Below are positions 1 to 4,780 of a stretch of DNA of 5,435 bases, piece after piece; the first letter of the stretch is position 1; each line of letters begins with the position of its first letter. The notes beneath the pieces are model-generated. The model was not told the DNA's origin and ran no database searches. It was given only the letters and a program-made list of their open reading frames with translations. The DNA lies in contig JAJZFE010000479.1 in NCBI GenBank assembly GCA_021798655.1, positions 1 to 5,435 on the forward strand. Reading direction: 5' to 3'. The DNA comes from Acidobacteriota bacterium (GTDB lineage: Bacteria; Acidobacteriota; Terriglobia; Terriglobales; Acidobacteriaceae). Both the position numbers and the translations under genes were made by a program.

Positions 1-2
1 TC

Positions 3-125
3 GGCTGCGCCTACGTCATCACCGCCGTTGAAAAAGGCCACGCCGTCATCACCAACAGCTTCCTCCTCACCGGCACCACCGAAGACGACAAAGCCTTCGC
101 CCACCAACCCATCGAAGTCCAATGA
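3..125 (+). CDS. C-terminal end of an unidentified protein (5' partial)
   Basis: The reading frame is open from the left edge and ends at TGA 123-125, giving the last 40 residues of a protein whose start lies outside the window. The fragment begins GCAYVITAVEKGHAVITN and ends with AHQPIEVQ. It contains a beta-like hydrophobic stretch (AYVITAV), a second one (AVITNSFLL) and an acidic, polar tail. Codons end overwhelmingly in C (gcc, acc, gac, ttc), the same style as the sulfur-carrier and moeB genes further along, which is the main reason to believe the frame is real. I do not recognise the family and assign no function. There is no ATG or GTG in frame, so it cannot be a complete small gene. 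Confidence 0.6.
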   Translation, partial: GCAYVITAVEKGHAVITNSFLLTGTTEDDKAFAHQPIEVQ

Positions 126-168
126 GCACGGCAACTCCTGCGTTGGCGGCGCAGGCATCTCGTGCTCT

Positions 169-197
169 CTTGCAGGATGGCGGCGCGGTCCTGCAAG
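169..197. repeat. 9-bp perfect inverted repeat in the 126-251 gap
   Basis: CTTGCAGGA at 169-177 is the exact reverse complement of TCCTGCAAG at 189-197, with an 11-base loop rich in G and C. It lies 43 bases after the stop of the partial gene and 54 bases before the GTG of the membrane-protein gene. It could act as a terminator for the upstream gene, although no T-run follows it, or as an operator for the downstream one. The rest of 126-251 shows no convincing gene; in the frame of the membrane gene a TGA at 204-206 blocks any upstream extension. Confidence 0.35.
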
Positions 198-251
198 GAT
201 GTCTGACGCGACCCATGCACGCGAATCGCCACAGGGTGCGAGGATGGTAGC

Positions 252-1088
252 GTGAAGACCGCAGCTGTTCCGGACGATCCCACGAAAGCACGCGACGACG
301 CGCTCACACTGGTGGCGCTGGGTGTCGTCGCCTTCGCCGTCACTGATGTGACGCATGAGGCACTCGGCCATGGGCTGATGACACTGCTTGTTGGTGAGCA
401 CGCCGTCCTTCTCACGTCCTGTTACTTCACCTCGTACGGACCGTACAGCCGATGGATCCCCGCTGCAGGCGGCCTCATGAATCTTGCCGCGGCCTTCGCA
501 GCGCTCGCTGTGCTGCGACAGCTCACGCGTCTGGACCCGCTCATGCGCTACTTTCTTGCGCTTCTGCTGGCCTTCAATCTCTTTTTTGCTGTCGGCTATC
601 CCGCATACTCCGGCCTCACGATGTTCGGAGACTGGGCGGCGGTGACGAACGGCTTACGACCCACGTGGCTGTGGCGTGTGCTGCTCGTCCTCATCTCCGT
701 CGTTGGCTATTACCTCAGCATGAGGCTGCTCGCGTGGCCGCTGGCGCCCTTCGCCGGGACAATCGGCGGTCAAACAGCACGCTTTCCCAGTCGTTCCCGC
801 ATGGCTCGCCTCACGCTCATTCCCTACCTCGCAGCCATCGTGCTCGCCTGTGCGGCGGGCGCTCGGAATCCGAACGGCTGGCACACCATGCTCACCTCCG
901 GCATGCCCTCCGCAGCAGCCGCCTTCGGCATCACGCAGATGGATCACTTCATCAGCTCGGTACCGAAAGCCACCTATCCTGTCGTCTCGGAGCCGCTGCG
1001 TCGCAGTTGGCCGTGGATCTCATTTGCTGTCGTTGTCCTCATCTTCTTTATAGGCATTCTGGGTCCGGGAATCCGCTTTTCAAGTTAG
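252..1088 (+). CDS. Polytopic membrane protein with HEALGH motif, M50/site-2-protease-like
   Basis: The protein is 278 residues, starting at GTG 252 behind a good Shine-Dalgarno GAGGA (240-244, 7-base spacing). About six hydrophobic helices are visible: roughly residues 18-34, 68-90, 97-118, 139-162, 187-203 and 255-273. Helix 1 ends in H35-E36-A-L-G-H40, helix 2 carries AAGGLMN (N77), and helix 3 is followed by FN (N109) and GD (D127)-W. In the M50/site-2-protease superfamily a HExxH-type zinc motif, a G-x-x-x-N helix and a later Asp ligand occur in this order, so a membrane-embedded metallopeptidase fold is plausible. The spacing here is HExxxH, one residue longer than the classical HExxH, so zinc binding and activity are inference. 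No PDZ or CBS domain is present. Codons are less C-biased (more ctg, ggt, gat, gca) than in the sulfur genes, suggesting a different history. Substrate unknown. Confidence 0.8.
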   Translation: MKTAAVPDDPTKARDDALTLVALGVVAFAVTDVTHEALGHGLMTLLVGEHAVLLTSCYFTSYGPYSRWIPAAGGLMNLAAAFAALAVLRQLTRLDPLMRYFLALLLAFNLFFAVGYPAYSGLTMFGDWAAVTNGLRPTWLWRVLLVLISVVGYYLSMRLLAWPLAPFAGTIGGQTARFPSRSRMARLTLIPYLAAIVLACAAGARNPNGWHTMLTSGMPSAAAAFGITQMDHFISSVPKATYPVVSEPLRRSWPWISFAVVVLIFFIGILGPGIRFSS

Positions 1089-1139
1089 CTATCCCAGACG
1101 TTGCGCGCAAAGAGCGAGATACCGCAGTTCTTCATATCC

Positions 1140-1168
1140 TTGTGCCGTAAGCTGGTCGCCACCATACT
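1140..1168 (+). promoter_or_regulatory. Possible sigma-70-type promoter for the sulfur-carrier gene
   Basis: TTGTGC at 1140-1145 and CATACT at 1163-1168 are separated by 17 bases and would place transcription start near 1175, about 30 bases before the ATG at 1206. The -35 matches only three of six consensus positions and the -10 four of six, so this is a weak call based mainly on spacing and position in the 1089-1205 gap. Confidence 0.22.
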
Positions 1169-1178
1169 TTGCATCCGA

Positions 1179-1194
1179 ATGCGCTGCAGCGCAT
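1179..1194. promoter_or_regulatory. Perfect 16-bp palindrome just upstream of the sulfur-carrier gene
   Basis: ATGCGCTGCAGCGCAT reads identically on both strands. It ends 11 bases before the chosen ATG at 1206, so it occupies the place where a Shine-Dalgarno sequence would be expected; none is seen there. It is flanked by a GCATCC repeat (1171-1176 and 1191-1196). It could be a dimeric repressor site or, in RNA, a 6-bp stem with a TGCA loop affecting translation. Function is inferred from position only. Confidence 0.4.
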
Positions 1195-1205
1195 CCTGTA
1201 TCATC

Positions 1206-1514
1206 ATGAGTATGCAGGTTCACATCCCCACCCCGCTCCGCGCCTACACCGACAAGCAGCCCATCGTCTCGGTCGAAGGTGCCACCGTCGCCGAGGCCCT
1301 CGCCGCGCTGACCACCACACACCCCGCCATGCAGCAGCACCTCTTCAGCCCCGAAGGCAAGCTGCGCTCCTTCGTCAACGTCTACCTCAACGACGAAGAC
1401 GTCCGCTACCTCCCCGCCGGCGACGCCACCCCTGTCTCCGCCACCGACGAACTCAGCATCATCCCCAGCATCGCCGGCGGCAGCCCGTCGCACTGCCTTT
1501 GTTGTTGCCTCTAG
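1206..1514 (+). CDS. cysO: CysO-like MoaD/ThiS-family sulfur carrier protein with a Cys-rich C-terminal tail
   Basis: This is a 102-residue ubiquitin-fold sulfur carrier. Such proteins are adenylated on the C-terminal glycine by an E1-like enzyme and converted to a thiocarboxylate that donates sulfur. Residues 1-92 resemble Mycobacterium tuberculosis CysO as I recall it: an N-terminal strand with IPTPLR (7-12), then FVNVYLNDEDVR (56-67), then SIIPSIAGG (84-92). The start at 1206 was chosen because MSMQVHIPTPLRAYT matches the CysO N-terminus in length; ATG 1212 is an alternative, and upstream extension gives an unfamiliar Cys/Arg-rich sequence. No clear Shine-Dalgarno is seen. The oddity is that G91-G92 are not terminal: SPSHCLCCCL follows, then TAG. 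CysO itself ends at Gly-Gly. The tail must be removed before activation, or the gene is altered at its end. The likely partner is the MoeZ-type enzyme at 2899-4119. Confidence 0.87.
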   Translation: MSMQVHIPTPLRAYTDKQPIVSVEGATVAEALAALTTTHPAMQQHLFSPEGKLRSFVNVYLNDEDVRYLPAGDATPVSATDELSIIPSIAGGSPSHCLCCCL

Positions 1515-1551
1515 CGCAACCGGCGGTCTGACGCTTCCGTCCCGCCAGCCC

Positions 1552-2742
1552 TCACTCCGAAAACACAAACAGCTTCACCCCATGTCCGGGGAAGGTCTCG
1601 TTCAGCATCCGCACGTGGCCCAGGTCTTTCCCTGCCCAGACATCCCGCACCTTCGCGCCCTTCGCAAACCCGATCGCCGCGAACTCCACCGGAATATCCC
1701 GCCCCGACAACGAAGCATTCACCATCGCCACGGCCGTGCGTCCGCCGCTCAGCGGCCGCTCCCACACGCTGAAGTCGCCCAGCTGCAGCACGCGGTCGCC
1801 GCCCTTGCCCAGCCTGTCCTGGTCAATCGCAATCACCTCGCGGTTCATCAGGATCCCCTTCGCCTCATCGCTCATCCTGCTCAGGTCGTTCCCCGCCAGC
1901 AGCGGCGCACCCAGCACCGCCCACAGGCTCATGTGCGTCTTGTACTCCTCCGCGTTCATCCCGCCGTTGCCCACCTCCAGCATGTCCGGGTCGTTCCAAT
2001 GCCCCGGCGACGTGTACCTGCCCAGTCCCACCTGTCCATACGCAATCGTCAGCATCCGCAGGTACGTGTCGTTGATGTCGTCGGTCGTGCGCCACATCGT
2101 CGCGCCCACACCCGGCCCGAACTTCCACGGCTCGTCCATGCCGTACTGGCACAGGCTGTACACCATCGGCCGCCCCGTCGCCCGCAGCGCGTCGCCCATC
2201 TTCCTGTAGGCCGCAATCATGTACGTGTACTCGGCCATCGGGTCGTCCGGATGCGCCGCCTTCACCGCCCGCATGTCGTCCTGCATGGAGCACAGGTCAT
2301 ACTTCAAAAAGTCCACACCCCACGCCGCATACATCTTCGCGTCCTGCGCCTCATGCCCCTGGCTGCCCGCATAGCCGCCGCACGTCTTCGCGCCCGGCGA
2401 AGAGTAGATTCCGAACTTCAACCCCTTCGCATGAACATAGTCCGCCAGAGCCTTCATATCCGGAAACCGCGCATTCGGATGCAGCACGCCCTCGGCATCC
2501 CGCTCGCCCTGCCAGGTGTCATCCACGTTCACATAGACGTACCCCGCGTCGCGCATCCCCGTGCTCACCATCTGGTCCGCCGCTGCGCGCACATTCGCGT
2601 CCGTCACATGGTCGGCAAAGTGGTTCCAGCTGTTCCAACCCATCGGCGGCAGCGCCGCAGCCTCGGGCTTCGACGCAGCGACCTGTCCCCTCGCCGCAAC
2701 TCCAACCACCGCCAGCACCACCACCATCACAAGTTTCCGCAC
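1552..2742 (-). CDS. Secreted alpha-galactosidase, glycoside hydrolase family 27
   Basis: The enzyme would release terminal alpha-galactose from oligo- or polysaccharides outside the cytoplasm. From GTG 2742 it has 396 residues. MRKLVMVVVLAVVGVAARG is a signal peptide with cleavage likely around residues 17-23. The GH27 barrel follows: PPMGWNSWNHF (32-42), VNVDDTW (71-77), GLKFGIYSSPG (107-117), the nucleophile motif FLKYDLC (D149), YSLCQYG (195-201), the acid/base motif MWRTTDDI (D222 by alignment with the family pattern, D before I), and SPGHWNDPDML. A short beta domain closes the protein (VWERPLSGGRTAVAMVN onward). No carbohydrate-binding module is present. The start was set by a GGAGGAG sequence six bases upstream; in-frame ATG 2757 or GTG 2760 would add five or six residues. 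The gene lies opposite to both sulfur genes and appears unrelated to them. Some members of this family act on other alpha-linked sugars. Confidence 0.93.
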   Translation of the reverse strand: MRKLVMVVVLAVVGVAARGQVAASKPEAAALPPMGWNSWNHFADHVTDANVRAAADQMVSTGMRDAGYVYVNVDDTWQGERDAEGVLHPNARFPDMKALADYVHAKGLKFGIYSSPGAKTCGGYAGSQGHEAQDAKMYAAWGVDFLKYDLCSMQDDMRAVKAAHPDDPMAEYTYMIAAYRKMGDALRATGRPMVYSLCQYGMDEPWKFGPGVGATMWRTTDDINDTYLRMLTIAYGQVGLGRYTSPGHWNDPDMLEVGNGGMNAEEYKTHMSLWAVLGAPLLAGNDLSRMSDEAKGILMNREVIAIDQDRLGKGGDRVLQLGDFSVWERPLSGGRTAVAMVNASLSGRDIPVEFAAIGFAKGAKVRDVWAGKDLGHVRMLNETFPGHGVKLFVFSE

Positions 2743-2748
2743 AGCACG

Positions 2749-2755
2749 CTCCTCC
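2749..2755 (-). promoter_or_regulatory. Strong ribosome binding site deciding the alpha-galactosidase start
   Basis: On the minus strand GGAGGAG lies six bases before GTG 2742. It falls inside the coding region if translation is taken from ATG 2757, where upstream sequence offers only a weak purine stretch (GAAGAGAAG). This is the reason for preferring the shorter product, which begins directly with a compact MRK signal-peptide n-region. Confidence 0.6.
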
Positions 2756-2898
2756 ATCACTCACTTCTCTTCCGTCAGGAATCTACCACCCGAGCCACGC
2801 AGTTGCCCACCACAGGTACACTGAAGGGACGGCAACTGCGCGCCCGCGTAGAATCCTTCCTCCTCCGCAGCGCATCTTCTAACCAGTAAGGAACCCTC
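2756..2898. promoter_or_regulatory. Divergent intergenic region between alpha-galactosidase and moeB
   Basis: Both flanking genes are transcribed outward from this stretch of about 140 bases, so it should contain two promoters. For moeB the best -10-like hexamer is TAGAAT at 2849-2854, but no -35 stands out at the right distance. For alpha-galactosidase the minus-strand TAGATT at 2781-2786 is a candidate, likewise without a clear -35. AAGGA at 2888-2892 is the moeB ribosome binding site. No operator-like palindrome was seen. Confidence 0.3.
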
Positions 2899-4119
2899 AT
2901 GCCCGCCACACTCGACACCGCCGCCCTCCCCAAGCTCTCCAACGAGGAGATCGCCCGCTACTCCCGCCACCTCATCCTCCCCGAGGTCGGCTACGAAGGC
3001 CAGCAGAAGCTCAAAGCCGCTCGCGTCCTCTGCGTCGGCACCGGCGGACTCGGCGCGCCGCTCGCCATGTACCTCACCGCCGCCGGCATCGGCACCATCG
3101 GTCTGGTCGACTTCGACATCGTCGACGAGTCCAACCTCCAGCGCCAGATCATCCACTCGCAGTCCACCGTCGGCAAGCTCAAGGTAGACTCCGCCGAGAT
3201 CATGCTCAAGGGCCTCAACAAGAACGTGAACGTGGTCAAGCACAACACCATGCTCACCTCCGCCAACGCCCTCGAAATCTTCAAGGACTACGACGTCATC
3301 GCCGACGGCACCGACAACTTCCAGACTCGCTACCTGGTCAACGACGCCTGCGTCCTCACCGGCAAGCCCAACGCCTACGGCAGCATCTTCCGGTTTGAAG
3401 GCCAGGCCTCTGTCTTCGCCACCGAGGAAGGCCCGTGCTACCGCTGCTTGTACCCCGAGCCGCCGCCGCCGGGCCTCGTCCCCTCCTGCGCGGAAGGCGG
3501 CGTCCTCGGCATCCTCCCCGGCCTCGTCGGCGTCATCCAGGCGACCGAGGTCATCAAGCTCATCTTGAATCTGGGAGACCCCCTTGTGGGGCGTCTCCTC
3601 TTGATCGACGCGCTCGGCATGAACTTCCGCACCCTCAAGCTCCGCAAGAACCCCGACTGCCCCGCCTGCGGCACTCGCGAGATCAAAGCACTGATCGACT
3701 ACGACCAGTTCTGCGGCATCGCACCACCGGCCGCCGTAGGCCCGCTTGAAGTTGCCTCCCACGCCGCCGTCGATGCCTCCGCCAACCTCGTCGATGGCAT
3801 CCCCCAGATCACCGTCGAAGACCTCAAGCGCAAGCGCGACGCGCACGAAAACTTCTTCCTGCTCGACGTCCGCGAGCCGCACGAGGTCCCCATCGCCTCG
3901 CTCGGCGCGCCGCTCATCCCCGTCGGCTCCATCGAGGCCCGCGTCCATGAGATCGCCGACCACAAGCACGACGAGGTCATCGTCCACTGCCGCTCCGGCG
4001 CCCGCAGCCAGAAGGCCGCGCTCGCACTCAAGGCCGTCGGCTTCACCAACGTCTCCAACCTCGCCGGCGGCATCCTCGCCTGGGCCGATCGCATCGACTC
4101 CACCATGCCCAAGTATTAA
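2899..4119 (+). CDS. moeB: MoeZ/MoeBR-type sulfur carrier adenylyltransferase with rhodanese domain
   Basis: The product is 406 residues, starting at ATG 2899 behind AAGGA (2888-2892). The N-terminal ThiF/MoeB (E1-like) domain, about 14-275, has YSRHLILPEVG (21-31), the nucleotide loop VGTGGLG (46-52), the acidic turn DFDIVD (71-76), NLQRQ with R82, and DGTDNF (136-141). Four cysteines in CYRC (180, 183) and CPAC (254, 257) should bind zinc. C197 in PSCAEGGVLG matches the family's conserved thioester or disulfide cysteine. The C-terminal rhodanese domain, about 303-400, has LLDVRE (321-326) and the active loop HCRSGARS with C364. The enzyme adenylates the C-terminal Gly of a MoaD/ThiS-like carrier and then sulfurates it. 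This two-domain form is that of MoeZ, Uba4 and MOCS3, so besides molybdopterin synthesis it may serve the CysO-like carrier at 1206-1514. A hairpin with atypical codons lies at 3574-3598. Confidence 0.95.
   Translation: MPATLDTAALPKLSNEEIARYSRHLILPEVGYEGQQKLKAARVLCVGTGGLGAPLAMYLTAAGIGTIGLVDFDIVDESNLQRQIIHSQSTVGKLKVDSAEIMLKGLNKNVNVVKHNTMLTSANALEIFKDYDVIADGTDNFQTRYLVNDACVLTGKPNAYGSIFRFEGQASVFATEEGPCYRCLYPEPPPPGLVPSCAEGGVLGILPGLVGVIQATEVIKLILNLGDPLVGRLLLIDALGMNFRTLKLRKNPDCPACGTREIKALIDYDQFCGIAPPAAVGPLEVASHAAVDASANLVDGIPQITVEDLKRKRDAHENFFLLDVREPHEVPIASLGAPLIPVGSIEARVHEIADHKHDEVIVHCRSGARSQKAALALKAVGFTNVSNLAGGILAWADRIDSTMPKY
3574..3598 (+). other. Intragenic hairpin with atypical codons inside moeB
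   Basis: GGAGAC-CCCC at 3574-3583 pairs with GGGG-C-GTCTCC at 3588-3598: ten base pairs, one bulged C (3592) and a TTGT loop. The surrounding codons, about 3565-3606, use ttg, aat, ctg, gga, ctt, gtg, ggg and cgt, whereas the rest of moeB uses almost only C- or G-ending favourites such as ctc, ggc and cgc. The stretch encodes the segment around NLGDPLVGRLLLI (224-236), so the frame is intact. Confidence 0.4.
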
Positions 4120-4129
4120 CCCCTCACAA

Positions 4130-4176
4130 TGTGCACCCCATTCATGACAGCCTCATCGTCATGAGTGGGGTGCACA
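4130..4176. repeat. Long near-perfect inverted repeat directly after moeB (terminator or REP/MITE-like)
   Basis: The arm GTGCACCCCATTCATGAC (4131-4148) faces GTCATGAGTGGGGTGCAC (4158-4175). They are complementary except for one T-G pair (4141/4165) and extend by one further A-T pair (4130/4176), with a nine-base loop. It begins ten bases after the moeB stop, so it may end the transcript, but it has no T-run on either side. The near-perfect, self-contained palindrome is also typical of dispersed REP or small MITE-like elements. Sequence alone cannot separate these options. Confidence 0.65.
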
Positions 4177-4203
4177 CACGGGCGGCTTGCGAACATCAGC
4201 GGG

Positions 4204-4221
4204 GGGACGAAACCCCGTCCC
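4204..4221. repeat. Short hairpin in the spacer before the SnoaL-like gene
   Basis: GGGACG at 4204-4209 is complementary to CGTCCC at 4216-4221 with a six-base loop (AAACCC). It lies 27 bases after the long inverted repeat and just before the CTCTGCG repeats, so 4130-4284 reads as a run of structured non-coding elements. Confidence 0.35.
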
Positions 4222-4242
4222 TGCGCTCACCACAGCTTGTTT

Positions 4243-4284
4243 CCCTCTGCGCCCTCTGCGGGCTTCTACACTGCGCCCTCTGCG
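4243..4284. repeat. CCCTCTGCG-type short tandem repeats
   Basis: CTGCGCCCTCTGCG occurs exactly at 4247-4260 and again at 4271-4284, a period of 24 bases. Within each copy CTCTGCG-like units repeat with a nine-base period (4245-4251, 4254-4260, 4278-4284). The reverse strand reads CGCAGAGGGCGCAG, resembling the CGCAGAG-type simple dispersed repeats I recall from intergenic regions of many environmental bacteria. Together with 4285-4340, where I see no further structure, it fills the gap to the next gene. Confidence 0.5.
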
Positions 4285-4340
4285 TTCCCGCTTTTGCCGT
4301 AGCAAGCGCCGCAGGCGCGAGCGTACTCTCAACCCACCTC

Positions 4341-4730
4341 ATGCCATCCACCGCCGAATCCCTCATCCGCGCCACCCGCAACCGCTCCAACCGCGGCATC
4401 GCCGAGCGCAATCTGCACATCGTCGCCGAGTCGCTCGACAAGGACTTCCTCGTCATCATCGGCAACGGAGACTTGCTCCCCACGCGCGACGCCTACCTCG
4501 CCGCCTTCAAGGCCGAGTTCGCCGACCCCGACCGCATCCGCTACACCCGCACACCCGACACCATCGAGGTCTCCGCCTCGCACCCCCTCGCCGCCGAGCA
4601 CGGCCACTGGACCGCCACCCTCCCCGACGGCACCATCACCTTTTCGGGCACCTACTCCGCCGTCTGGCGGCGCACCCCCTCCGGCTGGAAGCTCCGCTCC
4701 GAATCCTTCGTCACCCTCGCCAACATCTGA
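4341..4730 (+). CDS. SnoaL-like / DUF4440 (NTF2-fold) small protein
   Basis: The protein is 129 residues from ATG 4341 to TGA 4728-4730. It follows the DUF4440/SnoaL-like pattern of the NTF2-like superfamily: an N-terminal helix (SLIRATRNRSNRGIAERN), a stretch with D33 and DFLVIIGNGDLLPTRDAYLAAF (about 35-56), a middle strand RYTRTPDTIEV, then AEHGHWTATLPDGTITFSG and the closing GTYSAVWRRTPSGWKLRSESF (about 103-123). Proteins of this fold form a cone-shaped pocket and range from isomerases and cyclases to binding proteins; no specific catalytic set can be recognised, so function is open. There is no signal peptide. The frame stays open upstream to 4131, but that part is translated from the inverted repeat and CTCTGCG repeats and is not credible protein. 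No Shine-Dalgarno precedes 4341; TACTCT at 4324-4329 could be a -10 for a nearly leaderless transcript. Confidence 0.8.
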   Translation: MPSTAESLIRATRNRSNRGIAERNLHIVAESLDKDFLVIIGNGDLLPTRDAYLAAFKAEFADPDRIRYTRTPDTIEVSASHPLAAEHGHWTATLPDGTITFSGTYSAVWRRTPSGWKLRSESFVTLANI

Positions 4731-4780
4731 CCGCCCCTGCAAACCGGCGTTCATGAATCCTCATCAACGAGGGAAAGCCC

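Noticed and set aside
28..255. 75-codon plus-strand frame overlapping the partial gene and the following gap
   Set aside because: Ser/Pro-rich out-of-frame translation of the partial gene, with no ribosome binding site or family likeness.
1101..1110. 10-bp palindrome TTGCGCGCAA
   Set aside because: Short palindromes of this kind are expected by chance in GC-rich DNA and it does not pair with another element.
452..1150. 232-codon plus-strand frame overlapping the membrane protein
   Set aside because: Its His/Arg/Ser-rich sequence is a frame-shifted reading of the HEALGH membrane-protein gene, which has a good ribosome binding site and coherent helices.
1101..1205. N-terminal extension of the sulfur carrier to TTG 1101
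   Set aside because: The extra 35 residues are unlike any carrier N-terminus, include the palindrome region, and the protein from 1206 already matches CysO in length.
1515..1551. Bidirectional terminator between the sulfur carrier and alpha-galactosidase
   Set aside because: Only a weak five-pair stem (1522-1526 with 1542-1546) and a three-pair inner stem can be drawn, with no T-run.
1582..2889. Long open frame (435 codons) on the plus strand opposite the alpha-galactosidase
   Set aside because: Arg/His/Pro-rich translation with no recognisable domain; it is the antisense shadow of a GH27 gene with intact catalytic motifs, kept open by C-ending codon bias.
2761..3987. Long open frame (408 codons) on the minus strand opposite moeB
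   Set aside because: Asp/Glu/Val/Gly-rich low-complexity translation, exact antisense of the well-recognised ThiF-rhodanese gene.
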